Source: Treponema sp. (lineage in GTDB: Bacteria; Spirochaetota; Spirochaetia; Treponematales; Treponemataceae). Taken from it: a stretch of 33,249 bases of DNA. The stretch spans positions 1 through 33,249 of the forward strand of contig JAILON010000027.1 in the NCBI GenBank assembly GCA_024690865.1, written 5' to 3'. The notes under the pieces were generated by a model. That model was not told the DNA's origin, ran no database searches, and saw only the letters and a list, made by a program, of their open reading frames with translations. Positions 14,967 through 23,522 of the stretch are shown here, one piece after another; position 1 is the first letter of the stretch; each line of letters starts with the position of its first letter. The translations under genes and the position numbers were made by a program.

Positions 14967-16373
14967 TCAGTCGTCATCATCTTCTTCGTCGTCATCGCCA
15001 TAGTCATCATAGTCGCTGTAACAAATCACGTTGGAAAAGTCCCGGCGGCGAAGGGCCTCGCGACTGATGAAAAAGCTGATGGTTTCTGTCTCACCGCTCA
15101 TGAGGTCGTCCGACTTAAAGTCACCGTTGTTCATCTGGAACAGCAGGACGTCATGCTTGTCGTCGCTGCCTCGGGGATCCTTGTAGAAGAAGTAGGGATA
15201 CCCTCCTATGCGGCATCCTTCGGCCTGATGGCAAACTGAAAACAATGTATCCGATCTGAACATGTCATCAGCTGTCATACCGACATCCGGGAACGGTAGG
15301 CCAAGCTCGTCCGCCGCCTCACGCACCAGCTCCATAAAGCGCTCCTCGCTTGCGGACGTGATTCCCCCCTTCGACAGCTCCGCCGAGATGGTATGCTCGC
15401 AATCGAGGGGGAAAGATGCGTCGTCGTCATAGAGGCTTTCTGCCGTCGGTATGCCGAGGGCACGGACACTTTCTTCCGTTATGCCTGGGTCAATAGTCTC
15501 ATGATAGACAATGCGCCAGTTCTTCTGCGCGTAGCGGCTTTTGTGGTCCAGCCCGTAGGAATCATCTTTCCAGGAAATGAAGAACTGGAGCAAGCCCGTC
15601 GTTGGGAAATCTTGCAAGTGCGGAATCTCAGCCATGTTGATCTGAGCGAGCAGCGCAAGCTTTTTCCCGTCAGAGCCGGTCGGGTATTCCTGTGACGGAT
15701 TCCAGTATGGGAGCCCTCCGAATTTGCTTGCGGTAAGGGGGACGTGTTCCTCTGCCTCATGTGAATGAATCTTTACCACAGGGATTGAGGACCTGCGCTT
15801 GATATCGGAGACAATGTAATGCTCCTCCTGCTTCGTGTAGAAGGGGGATTTCGATTTCCGCACTGGTCTCCCGGCCGTAGACTTGTCTTTCTCGGCGTTG
15901 TACAGGGAGAGTATTATTGAGCGATAGGGATCGTTCGAATCCACGAGCAGGGTGACTCTCCCGCCTTCTCCAATCGCTTCGGTCTCTGCGGTCTTGTTTA
16001 CCAGAAGGCTCATCTCATAGTCATCGTCCTTAGAGTATTCGCACTCATATTTGTACTGGCAACGTATCTTGCCGCAGACCGCGGATGATGTCCTGCCGGC
16101 GACGATGGCTTCGACCTTGTCGCCCATGACGAAGATGCCATGGATGTAGATGTAGCGGCGCACTGTGTTCACCAGGCCAAACAGGGCCAGGGCCACCATG
16201 GGAATCACGACCAAGGGGGCGAATTCATCCGCTTTTATGATTCCCTGATCGGAGATGCTTATGCCGAGCCCGCAATGTATGGTAAGCACGATACCACCGA
16301 GGATGACGCACGACAGCGAGGCTGCAAGAGTAAAGTCATTCTTAAACGCTTTTTCGAGTGAAAGTTTTTCCAT
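14967..16373 (-). CDS. membrane-anchored DUF1963 (YwqG-like) protein
   Basis: The protein has 468 residues. Two hydrophobic helices (about 15-35 and 50-70) are followed by a small beta-rich region (about 80-160) and then a YwqG/DUF1963 domain: PLTASKFGGLPYWNPSQEYP, LALLAQINMAEIP, and a late GGYPYFFYKDPRG and VLLFQMNNG. YwqG proteins have no settled function. The tail ends in a long run of Asp/Glu. ATG 16373 is preferred to the upstream in-frame start because a TATGCT box lies 6 nt before it. The membrane fusion is unusual relative to the plain cytoplasmic YwqG form. Confidence 0.85.
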   Translation of the reverse strand: MEKLSLEKAFKNDFTLAASLSCVILGGIVLTIHCGLGISISDQGIIKADEFAPLVVIPMVALALFGLVNTVRRYIYIHGIFVMGDKVEAIVAGRTSSAVCGKIRCQYKYECEYSKDDDYEMSLLVNKTAETEAIGEGGRVTLLVDSNDPYRSIILSLYNAEKDKSTAGRPVRKSKSPFYTKQEEHYIVSDIKRRSSIPVVKIHSHEAEEHVPLTASKFGGLPYWNPSQEYPTGSDGKKLALLAQINMAEIPHLQDFPTTGLLQFFISWKDDSYGLDHKSRYAQKNWRIVYHETIDPGITEESVRALGIPTAESLYDDDASFPLDCEHTISAELSKGGITSASEERFMELVREAADELGLPFPDVGMTADDMFRSDTLFSVCHQAEGCRIGGYPYFFYKDPRGSDDKHDVLLFQMNNGDFKSDDLMSGETETISFFISREALRRRDFSNVICYSDYDDYGDDDEEDDDD

Positions 16374-16379
16374 AGGGCA

Positions 16380-16408
16380 AGCATACCACGGAAACAGGCG
16401 ATGGTCTA
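16380..16408 (-). promoter_or_regulatory. promoter of the DUF1963 gene
   Basis: Read leftward: TAGACC (16403-16408), a 17-nt spacer, TATGCT (16380-16385), then 6 nt to ATG 16373. No Shine-Dalgarno lies in between, so it is another near-leaderless start. Confidence 0.55.
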
Positions 16409-16484
16409 GTGTACGCAAAGCCGGAAGCGATTCCAGCACCGCACGGAAAATGAACGAGAAGCTCAGGGCGATAAGGTCCGATGA

Positions 16485-16683
16485 CTAGTCCCCGCCCGAG
16501 GACTCCGCGGCATAGATAAGCGTGCCAAGCATATTGAGCAGCATGTCCGGCTCAATCGGCTTGCTCAGGTGCGCGTTCAGCCCGGCCTGGAGGCTCCGCT
16601 TCACGTCATCGTCAAAGGCGTTTGCAGTGAGCTCGACAATCGGAATGCGGGCGGCATCGGGACGGCCCGATGCCCGAATACAT
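16485..16683 (-). pseudogene. receiver-domain C-terminal fragment duplicated from a hybrid kinase
   Basis: Read leftward, the frame encodes PIVELTANAFDDDVKRSLQ, LNAHLSKPIEPDMLL and LIYAAESSGGD, then a stop at 16485-16487. It is the end of a receiver domain with the conserved Lys (SKPIEP) but without the phosphoacceptor Asp. Bases 16501-16683 align without gaps to 18389-18571, the end of the intact kinase gene, with about 16 differences in 183 (about 91 percent). It has no start and begins exactly where the hydrolase gene stops. It is a relic of a second kinase gene or of a partial duplication. Confidence 0.88.
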
Positions 16684-18356
16684 CACTTCACTTCCCCGAG
16701 GAATGCCCTGATTGCCTGGACGACGTCAGCCGGGCGGTCGGTCTGGGGCGAATGTCCGCATCCGGGAATGACGACGAGCTTCTTGGACGGGGCTGTGACG
16801 ATCTCGCAGTACTGTTCAACGAGGCCTCTCGGCGTCACCCAGTCATGCTCGCCCGAAATGAAGAGGACAGGCACCTGGTATCTTGTGCCGAAGTCATAGA
16901 TGCTGGAGGCGAGCAGATGGTCGAGCAGCTTTCCGTTGAGGGCGTACAGCTTCTCCGGGCTGGAGGCCAAGCCAAACATCCAGCGGGCATCGGTCAGGTT
17001 GAAGTAGGGGGACAGGGCACCGCACAACATCGACTTTTCCATCACCGGAGGCTTGTGGTAGCGTTCGGTGAAGTTCCTCAGCGCAATCAAATTGAAGAAA
17101 GTCGAATCCGCTGCGTAAGCCTCGCAGGCTTCCCGCATTTCCATCGTGTCGTCTCCCTTCGTCGCCGCTTTATAGAGCGCATCCTCGCAGGAGAGGATAT
17201 CTCCCTCGCGGAGCATCGTGCACTGGCCGATGGAGATGTAGGCCGCGACTTTATCCGGGTTGGACATGACGTATGCCGTACCGAGGAATGTTCCGTAGGA
17301 ATGCCCTTCTATAATCACCTTTTCTTTAGAGAACCGACCCCGGGCGTAATCGACGAGAGCGTCCAGGTCCGCCAGTGCCTGATCGAATGTCGCACTCTCG
17401 TTCCCCGGGTCGGCCTTCCTGTTGCGAATGTAGCTTCTGCCGCAGCCCCGCTGATCCCAGGTGACGAATGTCGCCTTGTCCAAAAGCGGATCCATGAACG
17501 TGTAGCCGATGCAGGCGTCGGGGCTTCCCGGCCCCCCATGCAGGTGTATGACGACAGGGTTGGACTTGTCCCTGCCCCGTATCCTGACGAACAACTCCTG
17601 ACCGCCGATGTCTATATAGGCCTCCTCGCAGATACCCCTCTCCTGATTGACCGTTCCCTTCATGAAAATCACGTTCCGTATAAGGAAATAGGTTGCTAGG
17701 ATAACGGCAATCAAGCACAGAATCAGCACGCCGGCGCGTTTGGCCAGGGCAAGGAGCTTGTAGCCCAATTTGCAAAGCCTGTCCCTCGTATTCCTCGGAC
17801 TAACCCGCATGGTCCCCAGACCGTCTCCCAAGCTCGGACTCCCCCCTGGGTTCCGCCTGTCATCCTGCATGCCTAGGACTTCCTTCCGGTGGCCCAGGTG
17901 GATACCAATATGACCTATACCGAGGACAAGCACGGCGGCGAGCAGGAAGCCGTTCCTGCCGTAGATGCCGAGGAAGAAAAAGGCGATGACGGGAAGGCTT
18001 GCACCCGCGACCGGGATGCCGAGCAGGCTGGAATAGAAGTCCCGCATCGTCCGTCCGCTCCTGAAGTAACGTACCCAGAAGACTTCGTAGAGAATCATGA
18101 ACAGGGATGAGACAATCAGGAAGAGGATGTCGGGGAAAAAAGAATCAGAGCCGAAGCGCAGGTTGAAATCAGAGAAGACCAGCACGAACACGCAGACAAG
18201 GCATTCGCCAGCACGTTCCAGCGCAAGGAGCGTACAGTTCTCGTGCGGGGCGAAGTCATCATATCCCCGGGGTTTGTTTTTCGCCCAGATGATGTTCGGG
18301 ATGAACAGCATCGCAAGGTACACAATTCCAACATACGAAAACCCCAAGTGTATCAT
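16683..18356 (-). CDS. membrane protein fused to alpha/beta-hydrolase (proline iminopeptidase-like)
   Basis: The protein has 557 residues. Residues 1-155 hold about five hydrophobic segments, opening with a FIPNIIWAKNKP motif seen in stand-alone small membrane proteins. A linker (160-200) and a further TM (205-227) lead to an alpha/beta-hydrolase with the oxyanion motif HGGPG (273-277), nucleophile Ser353 in GHSYG, Asp505 in SGEHDW and His535 in GCGHS, as in proline iminopeptidases. The triad is complete. The TM at 205-227 should place the hydrolase outside the cytoplasm, but topology is not certain. ATG 18356 follows AAAGGGAG. It lies 16 nt after the kinase stop, so the two are probably co-transcribed. 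Confidence 0.86.
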   Translation of the reverse strand: MIHLGFSYVGIVYLAMLFIPNIIWAKNKPRGYDDFAPHENCTLLALERAGECLVCVFVLVFSDFNLRFGSDSFFPDILFLIVSSLFMILYEVFWVRYFRSGRTMRDFYSSLLGIPVAGASLPVIAFFFLGIYGRNGFLLAAVLVLGIGHIGIHLGHRKEVLGMQDDRRNPGGSPSLGDGLGTMRVSPRNTRDRLCKLGYKLLALAKRAGVLILCLIAVILATYFLIRNVIFMKGTVNQERGICEEAYIDIGGQELFVRIRGRDKSNPVVIHLHGGPGSPDACIGYTFMDPLLDKATFVTWDQRGCGRSYIRNRKADPGNESATFDQALADLDALVDYARGRFSKEKVIIEGHSYGTFLGTAYVMSNPDKVAAYISIGQCTMLREGDILSCEDALYKAATKGDDTMEMREACEAYAADSTFFNLIALRNFTERYHKPPVMEKSMLCGALSPYFNLTDARWMFGLASSPEKLYALNGKLLDHLLASSIYDFGTRYQVPVLFISGEHDWVTPRGLVEQYCEIVTAPSKKLVVIPGCGHSPQTDRPADVVQAIRAFLGEVK

Positions 18357-18372
18357 AGAAAACTGTCTCCCT

Positions 18373-20478
18373 TTATTTTTTACCCGCGGACTCCGCGGCA
18401 TAGATAAGCGTGCCAAGCATATTGAACAGCACGTCAGGTTCAATCGGCTTGCTCAAGTGCGCGTTCAGCCCCGCCTGAAGGCTCCGCTTCACATCTTCGT
18501 CAAAGGCGTTTGCCGTGAGCGCGACAATCGGAATGAGGGCGGCATCGGAACGGCCGGATGACCGTATACATTTGGTCGCCTCAAGACCGTCCATCTCGGG
18601 CATCCGCATGTCCATCAATATGGCATCGTAATAGCCCGCAGGATGCTCCGTGAACATCTGCACGGCCAGTTTCCCGTTCCGGGCCACATCCACTTCGACA
18701 TCGTGCCGTCTCAACAGCATGACGACTATCTCCGCGTTTACCTCCATGTCCTCAGCGAGGAGCACATGCCGCCCCTTCAGGTCTGCAAGCCCCTCCGTCC
18801 GGCCGTCCCCACTATTTGCGACAAGGCCCTTCCGACCGTCCTCCGCCTTCGCGATGGCAACCTGTTGTACTGCGTCTTGCTCACCCGATTCGGCATTATT
18901 CGATTTGTCGTCGCTCGATTCGGCAAAGGTGATGGTCACGGTAAATGAAGTCCCCTCCCCCCGTTTGCTCTTCACTTCGATCTGTCCGCTCATACGATCG
19001 ACGATGCTTTTCGTGATGGCCATGCCAAGCCCCGTGCTTCCGTATTTGGAGGTCATGGACACATCCTCTTTGCTGAATGCATCGAAGATATGGGGCAGAA
19101 ATTCTTCACTGATACCTATACCAGTATCCGACGTAACAAAGGCGAGCGTCACCTGACCATTGAACCGGGACTTTTCTTCGACCGTAAGGCGTATGGATCC
19201 ACCCGCAGGAGTAAACTTGACGGAGTTCCCCAGTATATTGATGAGGACCTGCTTGAGCTTTACCGCATCCCCGCGGTACCAGCCGTCCACGTCACCCTTT
19301 GTACTGCACTCGTAATCAAGCCCCTTTTCCTTGCACTGGCTTTCAATGATGTTGTTGACATACACCAGGCAGCTGGCAAGTGAAAAATCTTCATTCTTTA
19401 TTTCCATGCTGCCGGATTCGATTCTGGTCATGTCCAGGATATCGTTTATCAAGTCCAGCAGATGGTGCGCGGAAATCTTTATCTTGGAAAGATGCTCTTT
19501 TACCGCATCGGAGGCTGTCGGTTCTTCCAACGCAATGCTGTTGAGGCCAATTATGGCATTCATGGGAGTACGGATTTCGTGGCTCATGTTCGACAGGAAG
19601 GCTGTCTTGGCCCTGCTCGCGTTCTGCGCGACATCAAGGGCTTCCTTCAAGGCCTTGCGCCCGTCCATCAGATCCTGCATGTGCCCCCGCTCCCGCTCCA
19701 GGGCTTTCTCCAGCTCGTCCCGATACACTTCCTTCTCATCTTCCACGACGAAGCTGTGGATGAGGCAGGTGCCAATCATATAGCCCATGGCATACAGGGG
19801 GAGCTGGGGGTAGACGATTTGTGCCGCGATGAATATGACCATCGTTATGCCAAACAGTCCGATGGCAAGGTAGTGCCTCTGGGTCGCATTCTTCGAGCCA
19901 TAGGCGACATGCAGTACGTGGAAAGAAAGGCAAAGGAACATCAGGCTCTGAATGACAAACGAAGCGTGACGTGCCAGTCCCGCCTGGTAGTTTCCGTCAT
20001 CATCAAACCAGAAGAGGATCGGAAGGAAGATGTTCGCGACAATGGCAACAAGCTCGAGCGCGAAGAAAATATTTCCGAAGACAAGCAGCAAAATTCCAAG
20101 CCTGCTGGAAGTCTTGAGGTATGAAACGACGTAGCTGGTCCAAAACAGGAGGGCGACGGACATGGCGAAAAAATACAGCGACGTGTCTACAAACTGGAAG
20201 CCTACGAGACCGTGGGCATCAAAGAAGCCCCACAGGATGTCGGTCAGGTAAAAACCGAATACGCCGAACAGAAAAGCCCGGTACAGGCGCTGCGTCTGCG
20301 TCAGCTGCGTCTGAGTCTGCGCCTGCTGTGCCGACTCAAGATCGCTTTCATCCGGCAGATTGCTTCCATCCGGTTGCCGCTCCATTCCGACCGGAGACGG
20401 GGCAGTCCAGCAAAAGAAGAAATCCCTGTTCGTTATGAACAGTATTATCAATGCCAGAATGCCAACGATTGAATACAT
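18373..20478 (-). CDS. hybrid sensor histidine kinase with receiver domain
   Basis: The protein has 701 residues. It has about seven hydrophobic segments (1-20, then 68-245), a coiled linker (246-290), a HisKA domain with H300 in FLSNMSHEIRTPMNAI, HATPase with NILGNSVKF (414-422), DTGIG (451-455) and GSTGLGM (480-486), and a receiver with D623 in LMDMRMPEMDG and K677. A Gln/Thr-rich tract (about 50-63, QQAQTQTQ) sits between the first and second membrane segments. GGGAGGTG precedes the ATG. No separate output regulator is adjacent; phosphate probably passes to an unlinked Hpt protein or regulator. The last 61 codons are duplicated at 16501-16683. Confidence 0.93.
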   Translation of the reverse strand: MYSIVGILALIILFITNRDFFFCWTAPSPVGMERQPDGSNLPDESDLESAQQAQTQTQLTQTQRLYRAFLFGVFGFYLTDILWGFFDAHGLVGFQFVDTSLYFFAMSVALLFWTSYVVSYLKTSSRLGILLLVFGNIFFALELVAIVANIFLPILFWFDDDGNYQAGLARHASFVIQSLMFLCLSFHVLHVAYGSKNATQRHYLAIGLFGITMVIFIAAQIVYPQLPLYAMGYMIGTCLIHSFVVEDEKEVYRDELEKALERERGHMQDLMDGRKALKEALDVAQNASRAKTAFLSNMSHEIRTPMNAIIGLNSIALEEPTASDAVKEHLSKIKISAHHLLDLINDILDMTRIESGSMEIKNEDFSLASCLVYVNNIIESQCKEKGLDYECSTKGDVDGWYRGDAVKLKQVLINILGNSVKFTPAGGSIRLTVEEKSRFNGQVTLAFVTSDTGIGISEEFLPHIFDAFSKEDVSMTSKYGSTGLGMAITKSIVDRMSGQIEVKSKRGEGTSFTVTITFAESSDDKSNNAESGEQDAVQQVAIAKAEDGRKGLVANSGDGRTEGLADLKGRHVLLAEDMEVNAEIVVMLLRRHDVEVDVARNGKLAVQMFTEHPAGYYDAILMDMRMPEMDGLEATKCIRSSGRSDAALIPIVALTANAFDEDVKRSLQAGLNAHLSKPIEPDVLFNMLGTLIYAAESAGKK
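18389..18571. repeat. direct repeat copy within the kinase 3' end
   Basis: This is the parental copy of the 183-bp direct repeat whose partner is 16501-16683. The two copies are in the same orientation, about 1.9 kb apart, and bracket the hydrolase gene. Confidence 0.88.
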
Positions 20479-20563
20479 CTTTTCACCTCCCGCAGCCCTT
20501 TTCCAGATTTTAGCATAGCAACGCCAGAAATACGGTTTGACAAACGCGTAGCATTTGCCATTG

Positions 20564-20601
20564 TTCAGGTTTTAGTGCAGCTTACTACACTAGAACCTGA
20601 A
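20564..20601. other. long stem-loop spanning the PAP2 stop codon
   Basis: Arms TTCAGGTTTTAGTG (20564-20577) and CACTAGAACCTGAA (20588-20601) pair over 14 positions with one mismatch and a 10-nt loop. The right arm contains the last codons and stop of the PAP2 gene. No T-run follows on the leftward strand, so it may stabilise the mRNA end or be a factor-dependent terminator. Confidence 0.6.
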
Positions 20602-21483
20602 CGTGGCGGTCAGACTCTGCCCGTCAAAAGCAAGGACGTTCTGCCCCTTGTATTTGACCTTGGCAATCTTCTCGTGGACAAAGGGAACAAGGAACCCAAC
20701 TGCAGTACCAAGCGCGGCACCTGCCATGACGTCGGTCATAAAGTGGTTTCCGCTCGCAATGCGGAGGATTCCAGTCGTGACGGCAATGGCATAGGAAGTC
20801 GCTATGACGGGAATCCTATAGCGGGAATTTGGATAATATTTCCAGAATGTATATGAAAGGAACGTAGCACCCATAAATGCATCCGTCGTATGGCCGCTGG
20901 GAAAAGAGAGGGTATAGTCACCGTCCCGTACCGAATCCCAGTCCCATTTGTCCGTATACATATACGGGCGGGTCCGTTTGACAGACGACTTGATGACGTT
21001 ACGTATTCCATATCCAAGCATGTAGCTTTCGCAGAGCATAACGCCGACAGTGGCAAAATCCAGCACCGGAAGGTTCTGGAAGATTGTTTCGGTCGTGTAG
21101 ATGCCCAACGGAAGGGCGACCACGTTCAAAACAACGGCTGCGGTGCCCAAGTCATCCACGGCGGGCCTGTACTCATTGTACCACAGCCTGTCGAACGAGT
21201 TTATACCATCCTTTTCAAATACGGTTCCGCCGTTCCAACCGTCAACCCGATGCCTGAGCACCAACCCGGTGATTGTAAAGCCGAGCGCACCTGCCGCAAT
21301 TCCCAGGTCTGCATAATAGTCCAAGGCAAACGGAGAGCTTTCTTCCGTTGCGGAACTCAGCTCGCGTTCCGGTATGTTGACCACCGGCAAATAGTCGCCT
21401 GAAGATGCAAGCGCAGGGGCCACAGCACAGGCACAGACGGCGAAAAAAAACAACAACCGGCGCTGCAGAGTCAGACCTTTCAT
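20590..21483 (-). CDS. PAP2-family phosphatase
   Basis: The protein has 297 residues. An N-terminal signal sequence or first TM (about 8-27, ending ALASS) is followed by five or so hydrophobic segments. The three PAP2 phosphatase motifs are present: KSSVKRTRP (165-173), SFPSGHTT (193-200) and RIASGNHFMTD (241-251). Such enzymes remove phosphate from membrane lipids such as undecaprenyl pyrophosphate or phosphatidic acid at the outer face of the membrane; the substrate cannot be told. It is last in the operon, 3 nt after the methyltransferase stop, and its AGGGGG site lies in the end of that gene. Confidence 0.92.
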   Translation of the reverse strand: MKGLTLQRRLLFFFAVCACAVAPALASSGDYLPVVNIPERELSSATEESSPFALDYYADLGIAAGALGFTITGLVLRHRVDGWNGGTVFEKDGINSFDRLWYNEYRPAVDDLGTAAVVLNVVALPLGIYTTETIFQNLPVLDFATVGVMLCESYMLGYGIRNVIKSSVKRTRPYMYTDKWDWDSVRDGDYTLSFPSGHTTDAFMGATFLSYTFWKYYPNSRYRIPVIATSYAIAVTTGILRIASGNHFMTDVMAGAALGTAVGFLVPFVHEKIAKVKYKGQNVLAFDGQSLTATFRF

Positions 21484-21486
21484 ACA

Positions 21487-22278
21487 CTATCCCCCTATCG
21501 GCATAACCTTGGCAAGCTCGTACATCACGACAGCGGAAGCCTGTGCCACGTTCAGGCTGTCCACCTTCGGGGCTATGCCACCCCGGCCCATTCCAGCATA
21601 GGGAATGACCAGCAGGTGGTCGCAATTCCTCTTGACCTCATCGCTTATTCCATTTTCCTCATTGCCAAGAACGACGATGCTCCCCTTGTCGCGGCAGTAG
21701 CTGCTTAAAGCAGAGACGGACTCCCTGGCATCCAGGGACGTCCCTATCCTGACCATCTTGCCCTCCATGCTGGAAAGCAACTTGCTTATAGAACGGATTG
21801 TATAGATGTTTACAAATTCCATGCCACCTTCAGCAACCCGGTAGCTGCTCGTAGTGACCGACGACTGGGCCTCATCCAGTGGTATGACGATGTTCCTTAT
21901 ACCGAAGAACGCCGCGCTCCTGACGATTGCCCCCAGGTTGTTCGCATTGCCGACCCTGTCCAACAGGACGGCGCTCTCCCGATTTTCTATCCAGCGGGCC
22001 GTATCGTCCGTGTTCAGCGCAGGAATCTCGGGCATTCCAATCATTGCGACAACCCCTTGATGATGGACTGATCCGCACAGACGTTCCAGTTCCCTCACAT
22101 CCTGAACCTGGTTATAGGGCCTCTTGGCAGCGGCCAGCTTCTTGCACAGGCCGCCAAAAAGCGGCGCACGCTCCTTGGAAAAATAAAACCTCTGTATCTT
22201 CTGCCAGTCGTTCTTTTCAAGTGTCTTCACTGCGGCAAAACCGCAGACAGCCAATTCGTTCCGTTCCGTGTTCTTCAT
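21487..22278 (-). CDS. TrmH/SpoU-family RNA 2'-O-methyltransferase
   Basis: The protein has 263 residues. The N-terminal substrate-binding region (about 1-80) includes ELAVCGFAAVKTLEKND and KIQRFYFSKERAP. The SPOUT catalytic domain has DRVGNANNLGAIVRSAAFFGI, VVLGNEENGIS and the knot motif PKVDSLNVAQASAVVMYEL. It methylates ribose 2'-OH in rRNA or tRNA with S-adenosylmethionine; the exact target is not known. ATG 22278 follows GAAGGAA at good spacing, and the in-frame upstream extension overlaps the HD gene and lacks family features. Confidence 0.92.
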   Translation of the reverse strand: MKNTERNELAVCGFAAVKTLEKNDWQKIQRFYFSKERAPLFGGLCKKLAAAKRPYNQVQDVRELERLCGSVHHQGVVAMIGMPEIPALNTDDTARWIENRESAVLLDRVGNANNLGAIVRSAAFFGIRNIVIPLDEAQSSVTTSSYRVAEGGMEFVNIYTIRSISKLLSSMEGKMVRIGTSLDARESVSALSSYCRDKGSIVVLGNEENGISDEVKRNCDHLLVIPYAGMGRGGIAPKVDSLNVAQASAVVMYELAKVMPIGG

Positions 22279-22304
22279 ATAGTTTCCTTCACATGCAATA
22301 ATGG

Positions 22305-23348
22305 CTAAAAGGCATACTTCACACATGCCCACGGGCTGTCCTGAAACGCCAGGAAGTCCTTTATAAGACGGCCGGCCCCGTCATTCAGCTGTGAAATCCT
22401 ACGGGCACCGTCCTTGACGCGTACAAGAGGATCGACATACCGCCTTTTCACGTCAAACGAGACGCAGTAGCAGCCGTTCAGTTTGCGGTCGGACCGGACC
22501 AGCTCCGTCATGCACCTGAAGGTGCGGAACAGACGGGAAAACGGCTCGTTATCATTCATATCGGCACAATCCTCAAAGCGGGCAACAAGGGACTGCTCGT
22601 CCATGCTGTACAGGTCCTGTTCATCAACATAGCCGCATTTCACGGCCTCGCCTATTATATCGCCCATGAGCTGCATGGCAAGCTTGTCCTCTCCCCGCTG
22701 AAGGATAAGGCTCACATCCAGGAAGCGCCTTGTATAGTCCACGGCGGCAGCCTCGCTGTCAAACCCCAGTTCGTCCACGCCCCGCTCGTTCTTCAACAGG
22801 ACGACGCTGGAATAGCTTTTTTCAATCTCTTCAAGCGTCCACTCCCCACAGAGCGCGGCCCCGCTCGGGTACATGTACTCAAGCCTGTCGGCAGAAAGGC
22901 CGGGAATCTCGTTGTCTGCAACAGGGAAGCGGTGGTAGTCGTCTATCTCGTACTTGTAGATGCCGTCACGAAAAAGCAGCTCGCTCAGCTCCATGTCCTC
23001 GTTTATCATGCAGCGGGTCAGGGCCTCGGTACTCTCCTGACGCATCCGGTCCCCGTTCAAGAAGTCCACGGCATGGCTGAACGCCGGAGTGGCTATATCA
23101 TGAAACAAGGCGGATATGGTCTGCTTCTTGTCATGAGTAAAATTCCAAACGATCAGAGCAGTTCCGATGGAATGATTCAGTCGGGAATAGAAGAACTTGT
23201 TGTGGAAAAGTGGTGTCCAGTCCGTTCCGCACAGGAGCCCCACGCCTCCCAGCCGCTGCAACGACAGCAGCGAAACATACGCGTCAAGGAAGGGAGGACG
23301 GTCCTTGCAGAGGATGGAATGGTAGCCGACAATACTAAAATCTCCCAT
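22305..23348 (-). CDS. HD-domain phosphohydrolase
   Basis: The protein has 347 residues. The HD metal-binding set is visible: H59 in RLNHSIGTA, H83-D84 in ALFHDIATPAFSH and a further D95 in HAVDFL, in the arrangement of the SAMHD1/dGTPase-like HD group. The C-terminal part has no recognised domain. The likely substrate is a nucleotide or phosphorylated metabolite. It is first in the operon HD, trmH-like, PAP2. TATAAT lies 9 nt before the ATG and there is no Shine-Dalgarno. No -35 match is convincing. Confidence 0.85.
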   Translation of the reverse strand: MGDFSIVGYHSILCKDRPPFLDAYVSLLSLQRLGGVGLLCGTDWTPLFHNKFFYSRLNHSIGTALIVWNFTHDKKQTISALFHDIATPAFSHAVDFLNGDRMRQESTEALTRCMINEDMELSELLFRDGIYKYEIDDYHRFPVADNEIPGLSADRLEYMYPSGAALCGEWTLEEIEKSYSSVVLLKNERGVDELGFDSEAAAVDYTRRFLDVSLILQRGEDKLAMQLMGDIIGEAVKCGYVDEQDLYSMDEQSLVARFEDCADMNDNEPFSRLFRTFRCMTELVRSDRKLNGCYCVSFDVKRRYVDPLVRVKDGARRISQLNDGAGRLIKDFLAFQDSPWACVKYAF

Positions 23349-23357
23349 ATTCTACAT

Positions 23358-23363
23358 ATTATA
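23358..23363 (-). promoter_or_regulatory. -10 box of the HD operon
   Basis: Read leftward, a perfect TATAAT ends 9 nt before ATG 23348. No good -35 is seen at 16-19 nt. The stretch from here to the next gene at 23523 holds no gene. Confidence 0.45.
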
Positions 23364-23522
23364 TGAAAAAACAGGCTCTTATGCTAGACTCTTCGGGAAT
23401 CAATGCACTGGGAAATGAACCGCGACGACGTGGAGCAGCGGAAGCGTAAAATCGGGCCGCATGGAGGGGGCACGGAACGAAGGCCAAGGAATCTCGTGGA
23501 GCAGCGGCATACAGATCTGGCG

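Noticed and set aside
15920..15945. tRNA T-arm-like GTTCGAATC
   Set aside because: It lies inside the DUF1963 coding frame and no acceptor stem or anticodon arm can be folded around it.
23429..23507. 13-nt direct repeat CGTGGAGCAGCGG, copies 66 bp apart
   Set aside because: Only two copies in a short intergenic stretch, with no further structure; not enough to call an element.
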